DNA of 64,000 bases from a virus, in the IMG/VR virus record IMGVR_UViG_3300025645_000042, positions 1-64,000 of that record. The stretch is one strand, 5' to 3'. Shown here piece by piece: positions 23,485-31,475 of this stretch. Position numbers and translations under genes: made by a program. The notes beneath the pieces were generated by a model, which was not told the DNA's origin, searched no databases, and saw only the letters and a program-made list of their open reading frames with translations. Each line of letters begins with the position of its first letter. Within the stretch, counting starts at the first letter, position 1.

Positions 23485-23919
23485 TTAACATTTAATCTCA
23501 ATAAAGGTAATTTTACCTAACCGCTCTCTCCATTGATTTATACCACCTTCCCAAGTCCTTATCCCATAAATTGGATAAGGGTCAAATCGAATAAGTTTAC
23601 CATTGTCATCATATATGGGTGACTTCCATTTTGGGTGTTTACCTTTTCTAAAACCATGCTTATCTGGTTTACCAAAACTATCAACCCCTTTCTTATAGAA
23701 CTTATAATTTCTTTCAATGGATTTTTGACCACCATTTATAAACTCTGATACAGTTTGATTAGGTAAAAACTCACTCAATCTATCTGCTGTAAAATCAACT
23801 GAATACTTCCAACCATTCTCACACTCAAAATAAAATAGTGATTCTACTCCATAAGCATCAAGAATAGTCTTGTAATAATCATTAGCTTTTATTACCGTTG
23901 GTTTAATATCTATTTTCAT
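23485..23919 (-). CDS. hypothetical protein
   Basis: A 144-residue protein, promoter TATATTTG at 23943-23950, with a basic middle segment (KPDKHGFRKGKHPKWKSPIY) and a C-terminal strand. No family recognised. Confidence 0.65.
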   Translation of the reverse strand: MKIDIKPTVIKANDYYKTILDAYGVESLFYFECENGWKYSVDFTADRLSEFLPNQTVSEFINGGQKSIERNYKFYKKGVDSFGKPDKHGFRKGKHPKWKSPIYDDNGKLIRFDPYPIYGIRTWEGGINQWRERLGKITFIEIKC

Positions 23920-23984
23920 TGTCTGTTGTTTTGATTACACTACAAATATAAGACTTTATTATTTAATATCCAAATACTTTAACA

Positions 23985-24021
23985 TAAAAAAAAAAGGATG
24001 GGAAACAACGCCCATCCTTTT
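23985..24021 (-). terminator. intrinsic terminator with AAACAACG-type loop
   Basis: AAAGGATGGG/CCCATCCTTT stem and an 11-base T run on the minus strand. Related to the terminator at 21641. Confidence 0.8.
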
Positions 24022-24047
24022 ACAAATAATCAATACACAGAATCACA

Positions 24048-24350
24048 CTAAACAACTTCCATTTCAGATATGGCTTGGTCAACCCTTGCCTTATCAGTCT
24101 TGGATAATTTCTTATAGTTATCATTGAATTGCTTTTCACTACCATTGTTATGGTATTTGATAAGGTTATTAATGTTAGTAAATTCAACACCACTAACCTT
24201 TCTGATGAAATCTACAGTTAAATCATACTTCGTTGCAATAACCTCAATCTTTTTAGCTAACTCATCGTAGCTTAATTTCTTATTATCATTAACCTTGTTA
24301 ACTTCTCTAACTGCTTTCTCTACTCTCTTTGATACCTCAATTGAATTCAT
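24048..24350 (-). CDS. hypothetical helical protein
   Basis: A 100-residue Lys-rich helical protein. It lies 5 bases after the gene at 24356 and ends before the terminator at 23985. Possibly a nucleic-acid binder, judged from charge only. Confidence 0.6.
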   Translation of the reverse strand: MNSIEVSKRVEKAVREVNKVNDNKKLSYDELAKKIEVIATKYDLTVDFIRKVSGVEFTNINNLIKYHNNGSEKQFNDNYKKLSKTDKARVDQAISEMEVV

Positions 24351-24355
24351 ACTTT

Positions 24356-24613
24356 CTATTTGTTATAAATCTTATACTTTGTTACAAAAAATACCTCATT
24401 GCCCTCGACAATTAATGCATAGATATAACCGTTACTTGTCTGACCAATGTGGTTTAACTTATTTAATCTTGATTTGTTTTTCATGCCAAATACTCCACCA
24501 TATGTGTTAACCACCCTTGCTTTATCATTTACAAATTCAACTGTATATGTAGTAGAAAATGGTCGCTTCATTGAAAAGTCTTTGTAAAATGTTATCTCTG
24601 TTATTGTTTCCAT
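24356..24613 (-). CDS. hypothetical beta-rich protein
   Basis: An 85-residue basic protein of alternating strands. The -7 box TATCTTTG (24618-24625) lies 4 bases before the ATG, so the message is nearly leaderless. Confidence 0.6.
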   Translation of the reverse strand: METITEITFYKDFSMKRPFSTTYTVEFVNDKARVVNTYGGVFGMKNKSRLNKLNHIGQTSNGYIYALIVEGNEVFFVTKYKIYNK

Positions 24614-24666
24614 ACTTCAAAGATAATACTTTATTATTTAATAACCTAAAACTTTAACATTTTATT

Positions 24667-25029
24667 TTAACCATTACCCTCACATGTCGGACATGGCATC
24701 TTACCATCTTCTGAATATAAATCTCCATGCTCATAATCTTCTATTCGCATCTCACCTTTACATCTCCAACACTTCAATACTACATCTAAATTAACCCACT
24801 CATCACATGTATCTAGGTTAAAACCGTTAATCTCTTCACCAAACACTCTCATTAACTCTACAACCAAACGCTCACCCTCATTCCAATCCTTTTCTCCAAA
24901 CGTTTCATCACCAACGTTACCATTATCTCTAGTGGTAAATAATAACTCATCTCCATCATCAAAATCTTCTAGGTCACCATCTAAAGTAAACCAACTATTC
25001 TTGTGTATGTAATTTACAATGTCTTTCAT
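24667..25029 (-). CDS. zinc-ribbon protein
   Basis: 120 residues. The acidic N-terminal 85 residues are followed by CWRCKGEM ... MPCPTCEGNG, a four-Cys ribbon like those of DnaJ-type zinc domains. Promoter TATCTTTG at 25076-25083. Confidence 0.65.
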   Translation of the reverse strand: MKDIVNYIHKNSWFTLDGDLEDFDDGDELLFTTRDNGNVGDETFGEKDWNEGERLVVELMRVFGEEINGFNLDTCDEWVNLDVVLKCWRCKGEMRIEDYEHGDLYSEDGKMPCPTCEGNG

Positions 25030-25112
25030 GTTGTTTATAGTTTCTTTTTCTGTTATAATTGTTTTGATTACAGTACAAAGATAAGGATAATATTTCTATT
25101 ATCCAAATCTCA

Positions 25113-25126
25113 GTACACATTTGTGT
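25113..25126. repeat. inverted repeat GTACACATTTGTGT
   Basis: Fifth copy of the operator-like repeat, between the zinc-ribbon gene's promoter and the end of the SprT-like gene. Confidence 0.55.
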
Positions 25127-25129
25127 TAT

Positions 25130-25900
25130 TTAATAATTTTGTATTTGTTCTAATTTATAATCTAATGAATATCTACCACCATTATATTTATTACAACATG
25201 AACCACATGCTGAAACTCTTCTCTTCTTCTTATGACTTGCTTTCTCTACACCACATGATATACATTTTAAAGTATATTTACTTGCTTTAGCATCAACCTT
25301 AGCCCTACCACACCTTTGACCATTACAACCAATCATCTTTGCTATTCGAACCCACTTATAACCATGACTAGTCCCACAATCTACGTTAATCTCACTATCA
25401 ATAGCATGAGCAATCTCATGTAACATAGTATCAACCCACTTCTCAAATGGAGCATCACTATTAACAATTAACCATTGTGATATCTCAATCTTTTTATTAA
25501 GCATAACGTATTCCATACGTGCTAATTCGTTTGACCATCTTCTTGTTATTCTTTTACCACATATCCCAAATCTAGTTCTATTGGTATTGAATGAAAAGTC
25601 CCAACCTAATTTATTCATGTTGAATACTCGACCATCTACAACAAAATCCTTGTCCATCATTTCCATTGCCATACGTCTAACCGATGCAACTGAAACACTA
25701 GTACACATTTGTGTGCCTTCTACTTTTGGTTCGTTTGGTGTCTGAATTAATTGCTCTCCACCACCATTTTTAATGCGATTAAAGAATACTTTTCGCTCTG
25801 TGATAGATAAACTATAATACTGAATGATATTTGCGTCTGTGAAACCATTACGCCTTAGTGGTGCATAGCTTGGTAATTTTTGTAGTTGTTCTAATGTCAT
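25130..25900 (-). CDS. SprT-like zinc metalloprotease
   Basis: 256 residues. The active site HEIAHAID (HExxH) is near residue 167, with a further GTSHGYKW segment supplying the third ligand region, and a C-terminal zinc ribbon CISCGVEK ... ACGSCCNKY. SprT/Spartan-type proteases cut DNA-bound or crosslinked proteins. A phage copy may clear proteins from DNA or act on host factors. The N-terminal 90 residues are extra. Within the gene (25701-25714) lies a sixth copy of the GTACACA inverted repeat. Promoter TATATTTG at 25923-25930. Confidence 0.75.
   Translation of the reverse strand: MTLEQLQKLPSYAPLRRNGFTDANIIQYYSLSITERKVFFNRIKNGGGEQLIQTPNEPKVEGTQMCTSVSVASVRRMAMEMMDKDFVVDGRVFNMNKLGWDFSFNTNRTRFGICGKRITRRWSNELARMEYVMLNKKIEISQWLIVNSDAPFEKWVDTMLHEIAHAIDSEINVDCGTSHGYKWVRIAKMIGCNGQRCGRAKVDAKASKYTLKCISCGVEKASHKKKRRVSACGSCCNKYNGGRYSLDYKLEQIQNY
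25701..25714. repeat. inverted repeat GTACACATTTGTGT inside a coding region
   Basis: Sixth copy, within the SprT-like gene. Its presence inside a reading frame suggests selection for the DNA site or a recent insertion of a linker. Confidence 0.5.
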
Positions 25901-25922
25901 AATGTTGTTGTTTTGATTATTA

Positions 25923-25962
25923 CAAATATAAGAAAACCCTATGACTTTTCCAAATCATAGGG
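25923..25962 (-). promoter_or_regulatory. terminator/promoter hybrid
   Basis: Minus strand: CCCTATGA/TCATAGGG hairpin with TTTGG in the loop, short T run, TATATTTG (25923-25930), spacer exactly 19. It ends the gene at 25972 and starts the SprT-like gene. Confidence 0.65.
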
Positions 25963-25971
25963 CAATTATTT

Positions 25972-26217
25972 TTATCCTTTCCAATTATAATTGGTGTTGA
26001 TATACTCAACTACTCTATCCTTATTACCTTGGCTCAACTCCATGAACCATACAAAAATACCTTGTGTACCACTAAGATTTCTACTTCTACAAATATTATC
26101 GAATTTATCTCGCAAATGACTTGGTGCTGTGGTAGCTTCAAACATAGCGTTTAATTGACTTGGTAAAAAGTTGTTCGCAAAGAACATGAAATTTGTTACT
26201 GCTTGTGAATTGTTCAT
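25972..26217 (-). CDS. hypothetical protein
   Basis: An 81-residue helical protein, promoter TATATTTG at 26246-26253. It is the last gene of the minus-strand early block. Sequence pattern NLSGTQGIFVWFMELSQGN; function unknown. Confidence 0.6.
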   Translation of the reverse strand: MNNSQAVTNFMFFANNFLPSQLNAMFEATTAPSHLRDKFDNICRSRNLSGTQGIFVWFMELSQGNKDRVVEYINTNYNWKG

Positions 26218-26409
26218 AATGTTGTTGTTTAGATTATTTGTTATGCAAATATAAAACATATAAACAATATATCCTAATAAAACTTTAATAAACTTTCATT
26301 TTATGTAGTTCATCGAATATTTGTGTATTTCATCGAATAAATTTGGTGGTAAAATACAAATACCTTAAATTTGTATCAAACAAATAACAATAATTAAAAC
26401 AACAACATT

Positions 26410-26991
26410 ATGAGCAATTTAAAAACAGTATTAGATGTATTAACCGAAACAAATGTTAAACACGTTACAACTGCTGAATTAAGCGATATACTAGCTAATA
26501 CAGTTATCATTAACCAAATGGCAACATTTGCTTCTGTTATCCAATTAACAGAGCCTAGATGTACTAAAAAAGATAGAAAAACTAAAGAGCCTTTTAACGG
26601 TTTAGTTCAAAAATTAAGTCAAGTATCTATCATATTAAATTCACAATATGAAAAAAATGTGACTAACCAATTAACTAGAGAAAATAAATCTGAAAGTGAT
26701 TATAAAAAAGGTGTAAATACTATGCCTTTAACTAAAGGAGAAAACAATAACTTTTTTGGAACATTCTACGATAAACCTGTAATTGAATATAGACCAAACA
26801 CGCAGAATTTTCCTACAACTTTTTTCTTCCTTAATGGTAGTAGAGTTGAAAAAACAGATTTACCCGATGTTTTGCCTACAACTAATAAAGCAACTAATCA
26901 AGGTACAGATAAAGAGGTTTTTTGGAGGAAATTATACGTCAAGAACATCGTTCAGATAACTCTTAATGGTGTAACATACCAAACCATCTAA
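26410..26991 (+). CDS. hypothetical protein
   Basis: A 193-residue plus-strand protein divergent from the minus block. A TAAATTTG box (about 26367-26374) and the AATTAAAACAACAAC leader precede it. N-terminal helices followed by a basic middle and a beta-rich end. No family recognised. Confidence 0.6.
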   Translation: MSNLKTVLDVLTETNVKHVTTAELSDILANTVIINQMATFASVIQLTEPRCTKKDRKTKEPFNGLVQKLSQVSIILNSQYEKNVTNQLTRENKSESDYKKGVNTMPLTKGENNNFFGTFYDKPVIEYRPNTQNFPTTFFFLNGSRVEKTDLPDVLPTTNKATNQGTDKEVFWRKLYVKNIVQITLNGVTYQTI

Positions 26992-27015
26992 AAGTCCATT
27001 AGAACGCCTTAAAAT

Positions 27016-27040
27016 AAGCCTATCGAAAGATGGGCTTTTT
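27016..27040 (+). terminator. intrinsic terminator
   Basis: AAGCCTATC, GAAA tetraloop, GATGGGCTT, then T run. It follows the gene at 26410. Confidence 0.8.
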
Positions 27041-27113
27041 GTTATTAACTTTCTAAAACTTTAACATATAAAACTTGTATATATCAATAACTCATAGGAG
27101 CCGTTCTAAGCGA

Positions 27114-27174
27114 CCCCCCTCCGTAGGTACCCCCTACATACCCCCCCTCCGTATTCCCCCTTATATACCCCCCC
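27114..27174. repeat. C-tract tandem repeat (G runs on minus strand)
   Basis: Five C runs of 6, 5, 7, 5 and 7 lie in 61 bases, arranged as two and a half imperfect 27-base repeats (CCCCCCTCCGTA, then TACCCCCTACATA). In a genome this AT-rich it is extreme. The minus strand could fold as a G-quadruplex. It lies next to the end of the homing endonuclease gene. Confidence 0.6.
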
Positions 27175-27264
27175 GTACCGCCTCTGAGAAGCTGGGTCGG
27201 ACCTGTGTTCGTAATTTTTTTTAGAAATTTTTTTAGAAATTTTTTCGAATTTCCTTAAGTACCC

Positions 27265-28647
27265 TTAATGATGGGTATTTTTCATCAGGCCATATTCACT
27301 ATTAAGAATTTTGTATACATAACTCTTACTAAGGTTATACTCATTCTCAATATCCTTAACTTTTGATATTTTATGAATATACTTTTGTCTTATTTGATAT
27401 GCTTCATCTTTTGTAACCATAGTAGGAGAATGAGTAAAGTTTTTTTTCATACCCTTTAATAAAAGTAAGATGTAATCTTTACCTACATTAAATTCTTTTC
27501 GTAAATCGGATTGTGTTTTATTGGTATTTTTCCATTGTTCAATAATACGGTTATTAAATTGGGTTTGTTCTTCAGAAGGGAATTCTAAATCTTTTGGTGT
27601 ATAAAAATATTCACCATGACCCCATTTAAGGTTAGATACTTGGTAGTTATCTGAACCATCAATTGTTTTAACATTAGTCAACCCAGATGGATTTGGTAAA
27701 AACAATTCAGCAATTACATTTTTAAGTTTTTTATTTTTTATCTTATTGGGTGGGTTAAAGGATAATCTTTTCATTTTTAAATTAAAGACTCTACCCATAT
27801 TAGAGATTGCATACTTATTATCAAATTTTTTAAATATTTCATTTGGAAATTTAATAAGGGGTACTTTTTTTAATGATTTATAATACTTTATAAACATTTT
27901 TTTTGACACCCCATATTTTTTAACCAAGGGTTTAATTTTTATATTAGTATTGGTATATTCACTTGTAATTTCAAAAACTTCTTCTTCATTTAAAACAGAC
28001 TCAATTGGTTTAGATTTACCTCCACGATTCTTTATTTTATCATTAAGCCAATTCTTACGTTCTTCACCTTTTAATTTAAAAATTTTATAATTATTTTTTA
28101 TATCTACATCAACATTAGTAAAAGTTATATATTTTATAGCGGCCATAATAGTATTGGCGGTCACATTATATAACCTTGCGATTTCACTATAGTTATTATT
28201 TGTTTCATCATACATCTGTCTAATTTTTCTAACATCAGATTTAGTCAACACTTGGCTATGACATCTATCTCTAAAATTATTGTGTATTGCATGTCTAACA
28301 TTATGTAAATGGGTACACCATTCTAAATTGGAATGGTGATTATTCATTTTATCACCATCTTTATGATTTATAATATTATTAACTTTAGGGGTTGGGTTAT
28401 TTACAAAATTCTTGGCTACTATTCTATGTATATTACCACCTTTTCTACCATTACTATTAGTTAATAAACGCTTATGATACCCATCAGAATTACAAAATGG
28501 TTTAAGTATTTTACCCTTTATTAATCTTGGATACCCATTACTTGCCATTCTATCGAGTGTTCTAACCCTTCCATGGTTACTTACTTGATAAATCCCTTCA
28601 TAATCTTCGATATCGACCCATATTTCTAAATCATTATATTTATTCAT
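27265..28647 (-). CDS. NUMOD4-HNH homing endonuclease with a second, degenerate module
   Basis: 460 residues counted from the ATG at 28647. First module: NUMOD4 (EIWVDIEDYEGIYQVSNHGR), HNH with NHKDGDKMNNHHSNLEWCT, then a helix-turn-helix (NNYSEIARLYNVTANTI). Second module: a NUMOD4-like KYAISNMGRVFNLKMKRLS, then VKTIDGSDNYQVSNLKW where the HNH histidines are lost, and two more HTH segments. Such free-standing endonucleases spread by cutting sites in related phages. The -7 box TATATTTG (28652-28659) is 4 bases before the ATG. Flanks are C- and T-rich, unlike the rest, consistent with insertion. Confidence 0.75.
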   Translation of the reverse strand: MNKYNDLEIWVDIEDYEGIYQVSNHGRVRTLDRMASNGYPRLIKGKILKPFCNSDGYHKRLLTNSNGRKGGNIHRIVAKNFVNNPTPKVNNIINHKDGDKMNNHHSNLEWCTHLHNVRHAIHNNFRDRCHSQVLTKSDVRKIRQMYDETNNNYSEIARLYNVTANTIMAAIKYITFTNVDVDIKNNYKIFKLKGEERKNWLNDKIKNRGGKSKPIESVLNEEEVFEITSEYTNTNIKIKPLVKKYGVSKKMFIKYYKSLKKVPLIKFPNEIFKKFDNKYAISNMGRVFNLKMKRLSFNPPNKIKNKKLKNVIAELFLPNPSGLTNVKTIDGSDNYQVSNLKWGHGEYFYTPKDLEFPSEEQTQFNNRIIEQWKNTNKTQSDLRKEFNVGKDYILLLLKGMKKNFTHSPTMVTKDEAYQIRQKYIHKISKVKDIENEYNLSKSYVYKILNSEYGLMKNTHH

Positions 28648-28838
28648 ATGACAAATATACTTAATAATTTTCAATAAAACAAATTTTAGAAGTCGTTCCC
28701 CTGTATAGAAAAGGGTACCCCCTTAAAATCGTGACCCTCAAAAAATTTTTTGGGAAAATTTTTGAAAAATAATTAGATATCACGAAATAAAGTTGTTTAT
28801 ATGGAAATAATTTTATATCTTTGCATAAAGTTATAATT

Positions 28839-29045
28839 ATGGAATCAAGATTAATGAATAATTTAATAAAATTATCAATAACATATATTATAGTGATTAC
28901 TATAATGGTATTATTTGATTATATTAGTGGTGGTCCAATAGATTGGGGTATAAATATATTTTTACCTTTATTTCTTATTGGTATTATTTGTTTATATGGT
29001 GGTTTATTAGATTTATGGACCAGAAATCAGAGGGGATTAAAATGA
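28839..29045 (+). CDS. small membrane protein
   Basis: 68 residues with two membrane segments separated by a short SGGPIDWG loop. The ATG at 28839 follows a TATCTTTG box (about 28817-28824); a longer frame over the box is rejected. First of a series of overlapping tiny membrane-protein genes. Confidence 0.6.
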   Translation: MESRLMNNLIKLSITYIIVITIMVLFDYISGGPIDWGINIFLPLFLIGIICLYGGLLDLWTRNQRGLK

Positions 29046-29224
29046 ATATTGAGACAAGGAGATTTATTTGGGGATTAATAATTATTGGGATTAGTTTTTG
29101 GGTTGAAGTATTGTCATTTGGAGCGATATTTAATGACCCTAAGAATTATTTTAATTATGTTATGGTTATTATTGGGATTATTGGTGTAGCTAGGGGTCAA
29201 CATATAATAAATAAAACATTATGA
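29042..29224 (+). CDS. small membrane protein
   Basis: 60 residues with two hydrophobic segments (RFIWGLIIIGISFWVEV and VMVIIGIIGVA). It overlaps both neighbours by ATGA-type junctions, so the run is translated from one message. Confidence 0.6.
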   Translation: MNIETRRFIWGLIIIGISFWVEVLSFGAIFNDPKNYFNYVMVIIGIIGVARGQHIINKTL

Positions 29225-29418
29225 ATAGAGATAGGTGGGAAAACATATCTGGAGGGATATTAGCATTTGTTATAGTTATGTTATGGGGAGCATATTTGAT
29301 ATATTCAGATGTATGGCCATTTGGTTGGTTTTGGATGCTCACATATTCAATCATGGGTGGATTAAGTTATATAGCATTAATGTATCCACAATTAGGAGAT
29401 AAAGATAAATTTAAATAA
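29221..29418 (+). CDS. small membrane protein
   Basis: 65 residues with two membrane segments (GILAFVIVMLWGAYLIY and FWMLTYSIMGGLSYIALM). Overlaps the preceding gene by 4 bases. Confidence 0.6.
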   Translation: MNRDRWENISGGILAFVIVMLWGAYLIYSDVWPFGWFWMLTYSIMGGLSYIALMYPQLGDKDKFK

Positions 29419-29427
29419 GAATAAAAG

Positions 29428-29538
29428 ATGGTAAAATTATTAGTATTAGCAATTGGTTTTGTATTAGGTTATTATTATAGGTTAATAAAAGCTTGGTGGG
29501 ATACACGAAGTGGTAGTAACAAATTAGGGGATAATTAA
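29428..29538 (+). CDS. single-pass membrane peptide (36 aa)
   Basis: 36 residues: MVKLLVLAIGFVLGYYYRL, then a basic and polar tail. It sits 1 base before the next gene. Confidence 0.5.
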   Translation: MVKLLVLAIGFVLGYYYRLIKAWWDTRSGSNKLGDN

Positions 29539-29539
29539 G

Positions 29540-29773
29540 ATGAGATACGGACAATTAATAGATATGATTGCATTTCATTTCAAGGAATTTAATGTACGAT
29601 ATGCATGGAGTGAGGAATATGAATATCAGCAGATTTATTTATCACTTCCAAACAGTGATAAAGAGATGTTGGTAGATGTTAGGAACATAGGATTGGTAAA
29701 GACTGATTCACCAGAGTTCAAGGCATTCATGGATGCTATTATCAGCAATTTAAATCGTATTTCTAAGGGATGA
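29540..29773 (+). CDS. hypothetical soluble protein
   Basis: 77 residues, the only clearly soluble product in this run of membrane proteins. Alpha/beta pattern, acidic. Overlaps the next start by ATGA. Confidence 0.6.
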   Translation: MRYGQLIDMIAFHFKEFNVRYAWSEEYEYQQIYLSLPNSDKEMLVDVRNIGLVKTDSPEFKAFMDAIISNLNRISKG

Positions 29774-29949
29774 TAACATATTTGGTCATTTCATTAATAA
29801 TATATTTAATGTTATTAAGTATTGATAAGATTAGTGGCAAGGAAATTTTCAATTCTGATAATGATAGGATGATACGTGTTGGATTAAGTTTGATATGGCC
29901 ATTAACTTTAATAATATTATTAATAATATTTAAGAGAAGGGATGATTGA
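29770..29949 (+). CDS. small membrane protein (59 aa)
   Basis: Two membrane segments (residues 1-17 and 39-54) with a polar loop containing GKEIFNSDNDRM between them and a basic end. Overlaps 29540 and 29942. Confidence 0.55.
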   Translation: MITYLVISLIIYLMLLSIDKISGKEIFNSDNDRMIRVGLSLIWPLTLIILLIIFKRRDD

Positions 29950-30028
29950 GATATTAGCTAACATTATAATAGTAATATTAACGCCTATTTTATTCATAAT
30001 ATATTATCGAAATGGTGATAAGGGGTAA
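29942..30028 (+). CDS. single-pass membrane peptide (28 aa)
   Basis: 28 residues, one hydrophobic segment then YYRNGDKG. The overlapping start supports translation, but its size makes it tentative. Confidence 0.4.
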   Translation: MIEILANIIIVILTPILFIIYYRNGDKG

Positions 30029-30076
30029 GGTGTTTGTATGGCCGTCCTTCCTTCGGAAGGTATAAAATAAAAAATT

Positions 30077-30358
30077 ATGGAATTTAAGTTGGTAAAGTCA
30101 AAAAGTAATTATAAAGTAATTAATGGTTGGAATCAGAGGAATGAGTTAATATATAATTCATTAACATATTCTGAGAGGATTAAGGTTGATAAGATATTAC
30201 ATAGACAGGTTATTAATTTTTTACCCCATGAGCGCATGAGTTTTGGTGAAATAATAAATATGGTTCGACCAATAACAAATGAAGAGTTTAATATTTTAGG
30301 AGAATTGAGGATTAATAAATTATTTAAAGATTTAAGAAATGGCGACTATTTTAAATAA
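30077..30358 (+). CDS. hypothetical protein
   Basis: A 93-residue basic protein after a small hairpin (CCTTCC/GGAAGG near 30050) that has no T run. It overlaps the next gene by 20 bases. Confidence 0.6.
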   Translation: MEFKLVKSKSNYKVINGWNQRNELIYNSLTYSERIKVDKILHRQVINFLPHERMSFGEIINMVRPITNEEFNILGELRINKLFKDLRNGDYFK

Positions 30359-30698
30359 AAATTTAATACGTGAGAGCACGGAGAGGGTTAATAATAAGGA
30401 GATTATAATAATTTTAACATCTGAGCAAGAGATTGAATTAAAATTAAAGGGTAAAAGGGGTAGTGGTGAGACTATTTATATTAAAGACTTATACAATCAG
30501 TTATATAAGATTAAGGGTGGTGATAAAAAGGAGCCAGAAGGTCCATTAACTATAACTCAGAATAAGCCTAAAAAACGTGGTGATAATAAGATGGTATCTT
30601 TATATGATTTAAGGACACATAATGCTATTTCGACATTAGATTTAGCCACAAAAGCTAAGTTTGACCAAATAATAAAGAGTGTGATAGATAGTTATTAA
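30339..30698 (+). CDS. hypothetical protein
   Basis: 119 residues, basic N-terminal half and helical C-terminal part. Translationally linked to both neighbours (20-base and 1-base overlaps). Confidence 0.6.
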   Translation: MATILNKNLIRESTERVNNKEIIIILTSEQEIELKLKGKRGSGETIYIKDLYNQLYKIKGGDKKEPEGPLTITQNKPKKRGDNKMVSLYDLRTHNAISTLDLATKAKFDQIIKSVIDSY

Positions 30699-30925
30699 TG
30701 AAACAAATTAAGGGTGCGGTGGAACTACATGGTGATAGTATTACAATCGTTAATTACAATAATAATGAATATGTAATAATAGAGGGTGTTAGTACATACG
30801 ACATTTATTCTTATCTTAAGGGACAGGATTCTAACTTAAAAATTGATTTAATCAAGGAGCTTTGCAGCGATTTATCAAATATAGATAAATTAGGATTAAT
30901 TAATTGGTTAGATATTAAAAAGTAG
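30698..30925 (+). CDS. hypothetical protein
   Basis: A 75-residue protein with strands at the start (KGAVELHGDSITIVNYNNNE). A GATATTTAT motif (30925-30933) directly after may be a promoter for the next gene. Confidence 0.6.
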   Translation: MKQIKGAVELHGDSITIVNYNNNEYVIIEGVSTYDIYSYLKGQDSNLKIDLIKELCSDLSNIDKLGLINWLDIKK

Positions 30926-30976
30926 ATATTTATTAACAATATTAAAACATTGTTATAAAATGCTATACTTATAGGT

Positions 30977-31258
30977 ATGTGTAACACTATAATAGCTAAG
31001 TCAAAATTAAAGAGGTTAACTTCACGGACCGAGAAAGATTTATATTTATTACGATATGAGTCTAATAGTTTCACTCCCCTTACTGAAGACACATTATATT
31101 TGGTTAGGGACATTTGCAATGATAATAATATATTATGTCCATTATATAAATGGTCAGGTGAAATAAAATTCAAACACACTCAAAAAGATTTTTATAATTC
31201 ATTAAAATTATTAGCTACAGAATATTCAATAGTTTTCAATTTAAAAAATATTTATTAA
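30977..31258 (+). CDS. hypothetical protein
   Basis: 93 residues with a Cys near each of two central turns; not enough for a zinc site call. A GATATTTAT motif lies 43 bases upstream. Confidence 0.55.
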   Translation: MCNTIIAKSKLKRLTSRTEKDLYLLRYESNSFTPLTEDTLYLVRDICNDNNILCPLYKWSGEIKFKHTQKDFYNSLKLLATEYSIVFNLKNIY

Positions 31259-31298
31259 AAAATTTTGTATATTAACATAAAAGTTATATATTTGTAAT

Positions 31299-31475
31299 AT
31301 GATAATATTAATAATATATTTTTCAATTGCCTTATATTCATGTGTGTATACCAGGTTAATTTTAATGGAGAGTTGGTCTGATTCTATTTTTGGTGGAATT
31401 ATATGGCCATTATGTTATTATGTACATATTAAAAGTATTATTAAATGGATAATAAAATTATTTAAAAAGGTATGA
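31299..31475 (+). CDS. small membrane protein (58 aa)
   Basis: 58 residues, with an N-terminal membrane segment (MIILIIYFSIALYSCVY) and a second hydrophobic part. TATATTTG lies 4 bases before the ATG (about 31287-31294), so it is nearly leaderless. ATGA overlap with the next gene. Confidence 0.55.
   Translation: MIILIIYFSIALYSCVYTRLILMESWSDSIFGGIIWPLCYYVHIKSIIKWIIKLFKKV

Noticed and set aside
30041-30068. Terminator at the CCTTCC/GGAAGG hairpin
   Set aside because: The hairpin is short and is followed by TATAAAATAA, not a T run, on either strand.
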